NCBI RefSeq assembly: GCF_019352175.1
Contig: NZ_JACBYI010000003.1
Coordinates: forward strand, 186,001 to 250,000
Reading direction: 5' to 3'
DNA length: 64,000 bases
Source of the DNA: Paenibacillus sp. S150
Lineage (GTDB): Bacteria; Bacillota; Bacilli; Paenibacillales; Paenibacillaceae
Every line of letters begins with the position of its first letter. The stretch's first letter is position 1. The notes under the pieces are model-generated. The model saw only the letters and a list, made by a program, of their open reading frames with translations, ran no database searches and had not been told where the DNA came from. The translations under genes and the position numbers were made by a program. This document shows positions 51,640-60,161 of this stretch, in pieces.

Positions 51640-51679
51640 GTTCTCCCTCCTTTCCATCCATTGTCAGATTTTTGCGCAT

Positions 51680-51749
51680 AAAAAAGAGCCAAGAAAGACT
51701 CCAATGAATGAGGTCTGTTCTTGGCTCATGCCCTTAAAGGTAACACGCC
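51680..51749 (-). promoter_or_regulatory. RAT antiterminator overlapping an intrinsic terminator, glcT leader
   Basis: On the minus strand GTGTTACCTTTAAGGGCATG begins the RAT (51749-51723), closely resembling ptsG-type RATs (GTGTTACTGATT...GGCATGAG). Its 3' end, GAGCC, is also the start of the terminator stem GAGCCAAGAA / TTCTTGGCTC (51727-51686), with AGAC/GTCT inside and six T after it. The two structures are mutually exclusive, the classic antitermination switch. Confidence 0.88.
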
Positions 51750-51779
51750 GATTGCATATAAATGATCATTTATGAGTTC

Positions 51780-51808
51780 ATAATAAAGCATCCCTATAAT
51801 TCCGTCAA
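51780..51808 (-). promoter_or_regulatory. Sigma-A promoter of the glcT operon
   Basis: On the minus strand TTGACG (51808-51803) and TATTAT (51785-51780) are 17 bp apart. The start should lie near 51773, about 25 nt before the RAT. Confidence 0.75.
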
Positions 51809-51835
51809 TGGATTTTTTAAAAAGTCAAGTTTCAC

Positions 51836-54595
51836 TCATTCTTCCAGCCAGCGGCACATCCGGGTTACCACCTCTTGAATAACCACAGGCTTGCTGATGA
51901 AATCCGAGGCTCCCGCCGCCAGACATTTCTCACGGTCTTCCTTCATTGTTTTGGCTGAAATTGCGATTATGGGAAGCTCAGGCAGCAGGAGTTCCTCCCG
52001 TATAATCGACAGCGTGTCATACCCGTCCAGATTGGGCATCATGATATCCAGCAGAATGATATCCACATGAGGCTTCTCTCTGATAATCTGCAGACATTCG
52101 AAGCCGGAGTGGGCGGTCAGAAAATTCATATCATAACGCTCCAGCCCTTTCTCCAGCGCATAGATGTTGCGTGCATCGTCATCCACGATCAGCACAGTTT
52201 TGCCGTGCAGCTTCGCGTACTCTTTATCGGACAGAGCCTTGTCCGGCTCCGCAGAAGCCTCCTGCTGCTGCTCCCATTCTGTGGCTGCCGCCGCCCGGGA
52301 AGTCCAGACACCCGGAAGCACGGATTCAAACCCGCCATCTTCTTCATAGCAAGGAAGGTATAGCGTAAAGGTGCTGCCCCTGCCCTCTTCACTATCGAGC
52401 GATATGGTCCCGCCAAGAAGTCTGGCCAGCTGCAGTGAAATGGACAATCCCAGCCCGGTCCCGCCGAACTTCCGTGCCGTTGACCCATCCGCCTGACGGA
52501 AAGCTTCAAAGATCACCTCGCGGCTTTCTTCAGAGATTCCGATTCCGCTGTCCTTCACGGCAAAGGCGAGCATGGGACCAGCCGTTTGAAACTGCGGTTC
52601 CGGATAGGAGTCAAGACGGGTAATAACCACCCCGACGAAGCCTTTCTCCGTAAATTTAAACGCATTGGACAGCAGGTTCCGCAGGATTTGATGCAGCCGC
52701 ATTTCATCCGTAAAGAACAAATTTGGCACATTGCCCTCCTGAGTGATCTTGAAATCTATGTTTTTCTGCTCGGCAGTCTTGTTGAAATAGCCATACAGTA
52801 TGGAAGGCAGCTCCGTAAGATTAACCGCGTCCCGTTCTACGGTCATCTTCCCGGCTTCCACCTTGGACAAATCCAGAATATCGTTGATCATCTCCAGCAA
52901 ATCGCTTCCGGACGAATGGATGACAGAAGCGTACCCCTGCTCTTCTTCCGCCAGATTTCCGTTCCGGTTCTCTGTAAGCAGCTGCGACAGGATAAGCATA
53001 CTGTTAAGCGGTGTGCGCAGCTCGTGAGACATGTTGGCCAAAAATTCGGTTTTGTACCGGGAGCTTAATTCCAGCTGCTCATTGTACTTTTCCAGCTGAA
53101 CGGCCGCGTTCTCGGCAACTGATTTCTGTTTCTCAAGCTCCCGGTTGAGGGATAGCAGCTCCAGCGTGTGATTCTGCAGTTCCTCCGTCTGTACCTGCAG
53201 CTCTTCGGACTGCACCTGGAGCTCCTCGGATTGCACCTGCAGTTCTTCGTTCATGGCTTGAGATTCCTGATACAGCTGCTGGATCTCCATTCGTGTCATG
53301 ACGGAATTCAGGGTGACGCCCATCATGTTCAGCAGTTCGTTAAAAAACTCAAAATGATAGGGTGCCCATCTGGTAAGGGAAGCCGCTTCCAGAACGGCCA
53401 CGGTTTTGTTCTCAAATATAATGGGAGCAATGACGGCAAATCTGGGCGCAGCTCTTCCGAGTCCGGAATTGATGCTTATGTAATCCTCGGGTAAATTGTC
53501 AATGCTGCTCATCCGCATATCAACGGCGCACTGGCCGATGAGTCCTTCTCCAGGACGGATCGTCCGCTTCCCGAATTCAAGCTCCTGATCCTCAGCACCC
53601 GCATAAGAATACATCCGTTTATATTCTTCATGCTCGTTAAGAACATAAATCGCTCCATACTGCATTTCCAGCATTGCGGACAGCCTATTTAAAAATGTGC
53701 GGCACAGCAAAGACAGATCGGTGGTTTCCTGGAGGGCTATGGACATCAATGTCAGCTGTTCGCTGCTCCACTGCTTCCGCTGCATGGTATCCAGGAGATC
53801 ATTGGTTGCGTTCCCCAGATCATAGATTTCATCAAAGGTCTTCACTTTTATGCGCTCAGACATATTGGCCCCGCCAGCTATGCTGTCAATGGCTTGAATG
53901 ACGCTGCGCAGCGGATTCACAATGCTTGCAGAGATAAGGTACGTAATAAGTGCGGCGAGAAGCGCGACCAGCGTCCATAAAATATACATTGTCGTCAAAA
54001 GCCTGTTGTTGCTTTCCTTCAAATCAAGAATCCGGCTGCCGGTAAGCTCCCTTTCGTTATTGCGGAAGAATTCAAATTGTGAGCGGATGGAATCAACAAT
54101 CTGCTTGCCGGAATCATTGCGGAAAAATGAATTCACTGCCTCATTCTGTCCATTCCGTTTCAGATCCACTACATATTGTCCCGCTGAATTGATCCATTTC
54201 TCAATATTGGCCTTAATGTCGCTTAAAATCTGCAGCTGATCCGGATTATCCTCAATCAGCCTGCTTAATTGAGTGTAATTAATCGTCCATTGCGTAATCC
54301 CGTTATTGTAGGGGTCCAGATAGGCAGAATCGCCGGTAAGCGCATAACCCCGCTGGCCGGTTTCCATGTCCAGCACATTTTTTTCAATTTGATAACTAAG
54401 TTCATGTACCTCTATATCATGATCGCTTAAGAATACAGTTTCTTTCTCCAGATCGGTGATTCTGCTTGATACTACAAGCAGAAACAGACCCAGCATAAGC
54501 AGGATCACGGCATATCCGAGCGCAATTTTACCACGGATTCTCAGGCTCCAGGCTCGCTTGTTAAGCAATGGTCCAACCTCCATCATGCGTCTCAA
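51836..54595 (-). CDS. Hybrid sensor histidine kinase with CHASE3, HAMP, GAF and receiver domains
   Basis: The product is up to 919 residues. In order: helix 1 (about 25-45), CHASE3-like extracellular domain ('METGQRGYALTGDSAYLDPY'), helix 2 (about 200-225), HAMP, GAF (about 285-430), a heptad coiled coil made of repeated EELQVQS (about 450-480), HisKA with H523 in 'NMSHELRTPL', HATPase_c with 'GGTGLGLSIS', and a receiver domain with D850 in 'IILLDIMMPNLDGYD'. TTG starts at 54595 (behind AAAAGGA) and 54568 (behind GGAGG) are both plausible. No separate response regulator is adjacent, so its output is unknown. Confidence 0.94.
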   Translation of the reverse strand: MRRMMEVGPLLNKRAWSLRIRGKIALGYAVILLMLGLFLLVVSSRITDLEKETVFLSDHDIEVHELSYQIEKNVLDMETGQRGYALTGDSAYLDPYNNGITQWTINYTQLSRLIEDNPDQLQILSDIKANIEKWINSAGQYVVDLKRNGQNEAVNSFFRNDSGKQIVDSIRSQFEFFRNNERELTGSRILDLKESNNRLLTTMYILWTLVALLAALITYLISASIVNPLRSVIQAIDSIAGGANMSERIKVKTFDEIYDLGNATNDLLDTMQRKQWSSEQLTLMSIALQETTDLSLLCRTFLNRLSAMLEMQYGAIYVLNEHEEYKRMYSYAGAEDQELEFGKRTIRPGEGLIGQCAVDMRMSSIDNLPEDYISINSGLGRAAPRFAVIAPIIFENKTVAVLEAASLTRWAPYHFEFFNELLNMMGVTLNSVMTRMEIQQLYQESQAMNEELQVQSEELQVQSEELQVQTEELQNHTLELLSLNRELEKQKSVAENAAVQLEKYNEQLELSSRYKTEFLANMSHELRTPLNSMLILSQLLTENRNGNLAEEEQGYASVIHSSGSDLLEMINDILDLSKVEAGKMTVERDAVNLTELPSILYGYFNKTAEQKNIDFKITQEGNVPNLFFTDEMRLHQILRNLLSNAFKFTEKGFVGVVITRLDSYPEPQFQTAGPMLAFAVKDSGIGISEESREVIFEAFRQADGSTARKFGGTGLGLSISLQLARLLGGTISLDSEEGRGSTFTLYLPCYEEDGGFESVLPGVWTSRAAAATEWEQQQEASAEPDKALSDKEYAKLHGKTVLIVDDDARNIYALEKGLERYDMNFLTAHSGFECLQIIREKPHVDIILLDIMMPNLDGYDTLSIIREELLLPELPIIAISAKTMKEDREKCLAAGASDFISKPVVIQEVVTRMCRWLEE

Positions 54596-54664
54596 TGTAG
54601 TTCCTTTTGAATTGATAATATTGGTAATCCGGATAATAAGCGGACCGATTGCTATGCCGGGTGA

Positions 54665-55057
54665 TTACAGGTAGCTTTCACTCCGGGGCAGCCTGTCCTT
54701 CAATTGCCGCACATTGGCTTCCAGCTTCAGGATTACATCCTCCAGGTCCATAGGGTCAATCCCTCTAACGATAGGTGCAGGCGCAGGAATAGCTTCCAGC
54801 TTCTGGGTCTTGTCCTTCAGCTCGCGGAGCTCAATCTGCTGTTCCTGCCATTTGTCCATCAAATCCGCTATTGTAGCATAAAACCGCTCGTAATCCTTGA
54901 TCACGCTGTCCAGAAATGTATCCACCTCCTCGGCATCATAGCCGCGAAGCTTCAAGCTGAATTCTTTCTCGTGAATCGTGAGCGCGTCAAGTGTAATGCC
55001 AAGCTGGCTGAACAGCTTTCGCTGCTTGTCCAGTCTGCGTTTCATGTGTTCATCCAT
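54665..55057 (-). CDS. DivIVA-domain protein
   Basis: The product is 130 residues, counting from the ATG at 55057, 8 nt after TTGGAGG. 'LTIHEKEFSLKLRGYDAEEVDTFLDSVIKDYE' in two parts (about 28-60) is the DivIVA N-terminal domain with the glycine turn. A coiled coil and a C-terminal helix (about 100-130) follow. It is shorter than DivIVA and has no division-gene neighbours, so a GpsB/SepF-like scaffold or a membrane-curvature marker with another task is possible. Confidence 0.88.
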   Translation of the reverse strand: MDEHMKRRLDKQRKLFSQLGITLDALTIHEKEFSLKLRGYDAEEVDTFLDSVIKDYERFYATIADLMDKWQEQQIELRELKDKTQKLEAIPAPAPIVRGIDPMDLEDVILKLEANVRQLKDRLPRSESYL

Positions 55058-55267
55058 TTCAGTAACCTCCAAGTATATAGCGTTCATCCGGCAGTAACCA
55101 TTATAACAGGGTGAAAGCCGCCTGAAAATATCACTAAAGTTGCAGTTCCGAAGAGAACGGGCAACTCTGATTGCTCTTGATGACAAAAGGGTAAGGAGAG
55201 AATACGGCAGCGCCAGCTCTCCGGTAACCCCTACGGGCCAGGATGTTGAAGATGAAGATGCGTGAAG

Positions 55268-55627
55268 CTAGAAATTATCGGCAACCGCCTTATTGAGTAT
55301 GCCAAGACAGCGGTCAAGATCCGTCTTGACCTGCTTTTTATACAACCTGGCTTTGTCCTCCCCATCGGCTGTGAAGTGATACAGAACGATTTCCTGGAAA
55401 TCCACCTTGGGGTCGTTTCCCTTCAGCTGCTTGGTGCGGTATAGAATTCCCTGCTGCACCAGCTCGTGCAGCGCCCGGTAAATTTCACTCTGGGGAGGAG
55501 AATAGCCGTAAGTCTTGAAATCCCTCCGCAAGTCCTCCAGCATTTGATAGCCATAGCCTTTATGCTGTTCAACCATCGTGATCAGATATACCTTAATAAA
55601 AGCCCGCTGGGCAATCATAAACGCCAT
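55268..55627 (-). CDS. rtp: Replication terminator protein (RTP) homologue
   Basis: The product is 119 residues, against 122 for Bacillus subtilis RTP as recalled. Shared stretches include 'QRAF-K-Y-ITM-EQ', 'YRALHELVQQGIL', 'QEIVLY', and 'LYKKQVKTDLDRC' with the same 'DNF' C-terminus. The fold is a winged helix with a C-terminal dimer helix. RTP dimers bind Ter sites and block replication forks from one side. AGGAGG lies 6 nt before the ATG. PadR-type regulators are related in fold, but the C-terminal match favours RTP. No Ter consensus was found nearby. Confidence 0.85.
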   Translation of the reverse strand: MAFMIAQRAFIKVYLITMVEQHKGYGYQMLEDLRRDFKTYGYSPPQSEIYRALHELVQQGILYRTKQLKGNDPKVDFQEIVLYHFTADGEDKARLYKKQVKTDLDRCLGILNKAVADNF

Positions 55628-55893
55628 CGTCCACCTCCTGACCGCATTTTCCTTATCTGCCTGCCTAACTCCAGTATAAACTCTATTTTCCAGCTTTCAC
55701 AATGAGAAATTTTAAGATATAGTCATTCCTTGAAACAGTGGGGCATGATATAAGTACCCGCAATGTCTGGTATGTAATCTTGGTTGCCGGAGAAGGGATG
55801 TTTCAGGTTTTCTATTATGAATTTTTCATCTAATGAAATTATTTCTATAGGGTGCCTGGGTGCCTAATTTGCATGTGCTCCGATATATTTCAG
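55628..55893. other. Spacer upstream of rtp, no gene seen
   Basis: This AT-rich stretch should include the rtp promoter. I looked for Ter-like CTATGTAC motifs and found none. No open frame with a ribosome binding site is present. Confidence 0.45.
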
Positions 55894-55943
55894 CAAAAAA
55901 AGACTGCATTTCAGATCACCCTCTGGAATGCAGTCTTTTTTTT
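55894..55943. terminator. Strong bidirectional terminator
   Basis: AAAAAAAGACTGCATT pairs with AATGCAGTCTTTTTTT. It serves the minus-strand stress protein gene that ends at 55989. Confidence 0.93.
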
Positions 55944-55988
55944 GTTTTTCCGCCTGCTCAAGGGCTTCAACGAAGCCTGGCGGCTGTT

Positions 55989-56552
55989 CTACAGCCGGTT
56001 GCGGTTATACCGGTCCGTGGCGGTACCGGCGTTCAACGCGCCTCCGCCATACATGCTGTCGTATCTGCCGGCATTCAAGGAACGGTTGCCCCGGAATACC
56101 GTGTGTATGTCGCGCCCGCGTCCGTTGTCGTCCACCAGAACGAGGATTTTGCCGCTGTCCACATAGCCTTCATATTCCTTGGCTTCATCCTCAGGAATGC
56201 CCAGTCCAATCAGTCCGCCGACGAGTCCTCCCGCTCCTGCACCGATAGCCGCCCCGGTCAGCGTGGCCACAATAGGTCCCGCGGCGAGGATCGGGCCTAT
56301 CCCCGGTATGGCCAATGCCCCCACCCCGGCCAGCAGCCCGGCGATGCCGCCAACTACGCCTCCAGTTGCAGCACCGGTCGCCACGCCTTCGGGAGCCATG
56401 GTACCTGTCTCGTCTGATATATTTCTGAGTTCGTCCCGGTCACGGGTAATTACTGAGATTTCGTCATTGGTTACACCCTGTCGTTGCAGATCTTCAATTG
56501 CTCTGGTTGCTTCTTGCTCCGTATCAAAAACTCCTACGATTTTGTCAGTCAC
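55989..56552 (-). CDS. General stress protein 17M-like (YflT domain) protein
   Basis: The product is 187 residues with a GTG start 7 nt after AAGGAGG. The N-terminal 'KIVGVFDTEQEATRAIEDLQ' and 'DEISVITRD' form the YflT/heat-induced domain. The middle (about 55-125) is Gly/Ala-rich with glycine-zipper helices ('GGVVGGIAGLLAGVGALA'). The tail is Asn/Arg/Tyr/Gly-rich. Such proteins are induced by general stress and may associate with membranes. The precise function is unknown. Confidence 0.9.
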   Translation of the reverse strand: MTDKIVGVFDTEQEATRAIEDLQRQGVTNDEISVITRDRDELRNISDETGTMAPEGVATGAATGGVVGGIAGLLAGVGALAIPGIGPILAAGPIVATLTGAAIGAGAGGLVGGLIGLGIPEDEAKEYEGYVDSGKILVLVDDNGRGRDIHTVFRGNRSLNAGRYDSMYGGGALNAGTATDRYNRNRL

Positions 56553-56660
56553 TTGAAGCCCTCCTTTGAAATTGTCGTTCGCTACATTATTACCCTATCG
56601 CGGGCAGACCAAACAGGTTGAGGCATTCTCAGCCAATTACGGCGGAACAAGGGCAAATCT

Positions 56661-59156
56661 CTATTTGGAGGGACGTGTGCGGTTTGTCGGGACCGCCTGC
56701 AGCGGGTCCTCCGGCCAATAGTGCTTCGGATAGCGGCCCTTCAGGTCTTTTTTGACTTCAAAATAAGTGCTGCGCCAAAAGCTGGCGAGGTCCGCCGTGA
56801 CCTGCACCGGCCTCCTGGCCGGAGAGAGCAGATGCAGCAGCACTGCCGCCTCCCCTCCGCCGATCCTCGGGGTATCCGCCTGGCCGAACATCTCCTGCAG
56901 CCTCACTGCAAGCACCGGCGCACCCGGATTGCTGTAATCCAGCGGAATCCTGGAACCGCTCGGGACAGTGATATGCGTCGGCGCTTCCTTGTCCAGAAGC
57001 TGCCTGCTCTTCCAATCCAGCAGTCCCTCAAGCGCTCTGGATACTGGCACCCGCTGCAGATCACGCAGATTGCGCATGCCTTGAATATACGGATGCAGCC
57101 ATTCGTGAATTGCCGGGAGCAAAGCCTCTTCCGAAACATCCGGGAAATCCGCCCGCAGGCCGTGCAGGAATTGCATCCGCTGCCGGAGCTGAACGGTTCC
57201 TTTGTCCCAAGGCAGCAGTCCCAGCCCTTCAGCGGCAATGACGGCCAGCAGCACCTCTTCCGTTTCTTCCGCTGCGGGCCGTTCATGCGAGGTTTCCTTC
57301 ATAACCAGTGCTCCCAGCAAGGTCCGCCGGCGTGCCTGCACACTGCCGCTCTCCTTGTCCCAGTATACTTCGCGTTCCTCGCGCAGGCTGTCCTTGTGAT
57401 GCTTCAGCAGCTCGGCTTCCGCCAGCTCTGCGGCGAGCATAATCCGGCTCTGGCCGGCGCGGTCATCAATGCCGGCTGCCACAATATAGGGCGAGCGCGC
57501 CAGCGGCTGCCCCTCCTTCATGGCCGCCCCCCTTCCGCCGGAGAGCAGAAACGCGCCGTCGCCGCGCTTCTGCCCGATCCGGTCGGGGTAGGCGAACGAC
57601 AACAGCAGCCCCGTGCCGCTGCTGTTGTCCGGCAGCGCGCCCGGCGCGGCTTGCAGCTGCGCCAGGAAGCTCCGGCTCTCGCGCTGCACCGCGCGCAGAG
57701 CCGCCGGGTCCGCTCCGCCGCTGTCCGCAGCGGAGCGCTCGAACCTCAGCAGCGCCTCCACGCGCAGCGTGAGGTCGCAGTCCATCGCGGCGGGACCCCG
57801 CCGGAGGTCCCGCTCCTGGAGCAGCGCCGCCAGCCGGCAGGCGAGCGGCGCCGCTCCAAGCTCTGCCGCGCGCAGCAGCATATGCGCGACGCGCGGGTGC
57901 GCGCCAAGCGCGGCCATGCGGCGGCCGTGCGGCGTAATGGCGCCGCCGGCGTCCAGCGCGCCGAGCTGGCGCAGCAGCGCCGTGCCCTGCGCGTAGGGCG
58001 CGGCAGGCGGCGCGTCGAGCCAGAGCAGCGCCTCCGGGGAGGGCGCGCCCCACAGCGCCAGCTCCAGGGCAAGCTGCGCCAGGTCGGCTTCCATAATTTC
58101 CGGCACGTTATCGTCCGGAAGACGGGCATGCTCCTCCCGGCTCCACAGCCGGTAGCATACCCCCGGGGCGGTGCGCCCCGCACGGCCGCGCCGCTGGTCG
58201 GCGGAAGCCTTGGAGACCGGCACCGTAGCCAGCCGGGGCATTCCCGTGCGCGGCGAGAACACCTGTGTCCGCCGCAGCCCTGTATCGATCACCGCGGATA
58301 CTCCCTCGATCGTCAAGCTGGTCTCGGCGATGGAGGTCGAGAGGACCACCTTCCGCTGACCCGGCACAGAAGCAGCCACCGCAGCATCCTGCTGCGCCTG
58401 CGGCAGCTGCCCGTACAACGGACGGAGCACCGTCCCCTGCGGGAGAGCAACACGCTCCAGCTCGCGCTCCGTGCGCCGGATTTCCCGCTCGCCGGGCAAA
58501 AAGACAAGCACATCCCCCTGCTGCTCGGCAAGCGCGCGACGGACGGCCGCTGCAGCGGCCTGCTCCAGCGGCTTGTCTCCGGAGCCCGGGAGATAGACCG
58601 TCTCTACCGGGAAGGTCCGGCCCGGGCAATCCACCACAGGCACCCCTCCCAGCACAGCCGAGACCCTTCCGCCGTCCAGCGTCGCCGACATGATCAGAAT
58701 CCGCAGATCCTCGCGCAGCACAGCCTGCGCCTCCAGCGTAAGGGCCAGTCCCAGATCCGCATGCAGGCTTCGTTCATGAAATTCGTCAAAGATCACCAGC
58801 CCCACCTCGCCAAGCGCAGGATCACTTTGCAGCATTCGCGTCAATACACCCTCGGTAACAACGACGATACGCGTATTTTTGCCTACCTTGGTATCATTGC
58901 GCATACGGTAACCTATAGTTTGTCCCACCCGTTCGCCCATGGAGGCAGCCATGTAGGCGGCTGCCGAACGGGCGGCAAGCCTTCTCGGCTCCAGCATCAA
59001 TATGGTCTTGCAGGCCATCCACGGCTCATCCAAAAAAGCCGGAGGCGTACCGGTGGTCTTCCCCGCTCCCGGCTCTGCAATCAGAACGGCGGCGGTAGAG
59101 GTGTTCAATATTGTTTTCAGGTCAGGGAGCACCTGTGTAATGGGAAGCTGCTTCAT
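56661..59156 (-). CDS. hrpB: ATP-dependent helicase HrpB
   Basis: The product is 831 residues, the full HrpB length. Walker A 'AEPGAGKTT' (27-35), the DEAH-like box 'DEFH' (124-127), 'SATLDG' and motif VI 'QRRGRAGRTAPG' are present. HA2/winged-helix and HrpB C-terminal domains follow, ending in 'FEVKKDLKGRYPKHYWPEDP'. It is a DEAH RNA helicase; its role in bacteria is poorly known. The region 57580-58080 is markedly more GC-rich and Ala/Arg-rich than the rest, coding the helical HA2 part. No fragmenting frameshift was seen. Confidence 0.95.
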   Translation of the reverse strand: MKQLPITQVLPDLKTILNTSTAAVLIAEPGAGKTTGTPPAFLDEPWMACKTILMLEPRRLAARSAAAYMAASMGERVGQTIGYRMRNDTKVGKNTRIVVVTEGVLTRMLQSDPALGEVGLVIFDEFHERSLHADLGLALTLEAQAVLREDLRILIMSATLDGGRVSAVLGGVPVVDCPGRTFPVETVYLPGSGDKPLEQAAAAAVRRALAEQQGDVLVFLPGEREIRRTERELERVALPQGTVLRPLYGQLPQAQQDAAVAASVPGQRKVVLSTSIAETSLTIEGVSAVIDTGLRRTQVFSPRTGMPRLATVPVSKASADQRRGRAGRTAPGVCYRLWSREEHARLPDDNVPEIMEADLAQLALELALWGAPSPEALLWLDAPPAAPYAQGTALLRQLGALDAGGAITPHGRRMAALGAHPRVAHMLLRAAELGAAPLACRLAALLQERDLRRGPAAMDCDLTLRVEALLRFERSAADSGGADPAALRAVQRESRSFLAQLQAAPGALPDNSSGTGLLLSFAYPDRIGQKRGDGAFLLSGGRGAAMKEGQPLARSPYIVAAGIDDRAGQSRIMLAAELAEAELLKHHKDSLREEREVYWDKESGSVQARRRTLLGALVMKETSHERPAAEETEEVLLAVIAAEGLGLLPWDKGTVQLRQRMQFLHGLRADFPDVSEEALLPAIHEWLHPYIQGMRNLRDLQRVPVSRALEGLLDWKSRQLLDKEAPTHITVPSGSRIPLDYSNPGAPVLAVRLQEMFGQADTPRIGGGEAAVLLHLLSPARRPVQVTADLASFWRSTYFEVKKDLKGRYPKHYWPEDPLQAVPTNRTRPSK

Positions 59157-59260
59157 CTAATCTCTCCATATTTTGGATTTATCTGCCGCTGAAAATCAGG
59201 TTCGCACATCCGTTTAACTGCAGAGATTGCAGTCAGCTGTCACGCGTTCAATGCGCACAC

Positions 59261-59296
59261 AAAGAGAGCCCCCGGCCTGCCGTCCGGGCGGCTCTC
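59261..59296 (-). terminator. Terminator after the DUF1992 gene
   Basis: On the minus strand GAGAGCC pairs with GGCTCTC, with CCCGG/CCGGG inside, followed by TTTGTG. It begins 5 bp after the stop. Confidence 0.85.
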
Positions 59297-59300
59297 CTCC

Positions 59301-59696
59301 TTATGATTCGCGGGTGAGCTGCGCCTGAATCCTGTCTCCGTAGTCGGAGAAGGCGCTGCTGTTCTCCAACCCGCGCTGCCGCATAAGCTCCTGCAGCCGG
59401 AGTCTTTTCAGGGTGAGACCGGCTTCAAGCTCTTTCCGCTCACCCTCTGCGGCAGTCCCGCTGCTGTGGCAAGCCGCCACCAGCTGCTCCAGTGTTACAC
59501 ACTCCGCACGCAGCGTGACTTCTTCCGGCAGCAGTCCGGCGTTCTTCATGATTTTGAAGGACATGCGCAGCTCCTCGGAAACTGCGGACAAATCCTCCAG
59601 CTCCAGTGGCTTGCCATGTCCCGGCAGCTTCTCGAATTCTCCGTTTCGCATAGCTTCCTGAATCCGCTGCTCCGCCAGCCAAGATAATATCGCCAT
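59301..59696 (-). CDS. DUF1992 (DnaJ-associated YdhN-like) protein
   Basis: The product is 131 residues, counting from the ATG at 59696 behind AGGGGGG. 'WLAEQRIQEAMRNGEFEKLP' followed by 'GHGKPLELEDLSAV' is the DUF1992 signature. It is soluble and helical. Homologues in eukaryotes are fused to J domains (DNAJC28), but here it is alone. Function unknown. The HrpB gene lies downstream beyond a terminator. Confidence 0.92.
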   Translation of the reverse strand: MAILSWLAEQRIQEAMRNGEFEKLPGHGKPLELEDLSAVSEELRMSFKIMKNAGLLPEEVTLRAECVTLEQLVAACHSSGTAAEGERKELEAGLTLKRLRLQELMRQRGLENSSAFSDYGDRIQAQLTRES

Positions 59697-59823
59697 GCCA
59701 ACGATCCCCCCTCTCCAGGAAAACTGCCTGTCCACAGCAGGTCAGCCCGGCGGCGCATGGCCGTTTTTCCTATATTTTAGCACAGGTGATGAGGGAAATC
59801 ATGCATTCATAAGGCAGGCCGGC

Positions 59824-60111
59824 TCACTTCTGCTTGAGATAACCGCGTTCCCCGTAAGGCAACAGCCGTTCCAGCCACTTGCTCTCCAGCTCCGGAAGCA
59901 GCTTGCGGTATTTGGCCGGCTCCGATACCTCCGCCACAAAATCCTCCTCGGGCCTGATCCGCTCCAGAATCTCAAAAGCAAACGCCTCCTCCCCATGCTC
60001 CCTCCAATCCGCCTGAAGCGCCTTGTTGTCATGATTGCCGATATCCAGCATGAATTTATGCTTGTTCCAGACGCCGTCCGGGTTCTGGCTGCTGCCCTGC
60101 GGTTCTGCCAC
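59824..60111 (-). pseudogene. Truncated GIY-YIG nuclease family remnant
   Basis: The frame encodes 95 residues. 'GVWNKHKFMLDIGNHDNKALQ' in outline and 'ADWREHGEEAFAFEILERI' match the C-terminal two thirds of small GIY-YIG family proteins of Bacilli. The GIY...YIG strand and catalytic Arg region expected before 'GSSQNPDG' are missing. Upstream, the frame runs on without a ribosome binding site, and another frame reads 'ADFINSIEQPWQNRRAA', as if a foreign sequence had been joined at about 60085-60110. It is probably inactive; a short expressed protein from the GTG at 60111 cannot be excluded. Confidence 0.6.
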
Positions 60112-60161
60112 GGCTGCTCGATGCTGTTGATGAAATCCGCAGCCTCTTAACGGGAGCTGCC

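Noticed and set aside
56721..59192. An 823-codon open frame on the plus strand, antisense to hrpB
   Set aside because: It mirrors the real HrpB gene in GC-rich DNA, has no ribosome binding site and gives an Arg/Gln/His-rich product without domains.
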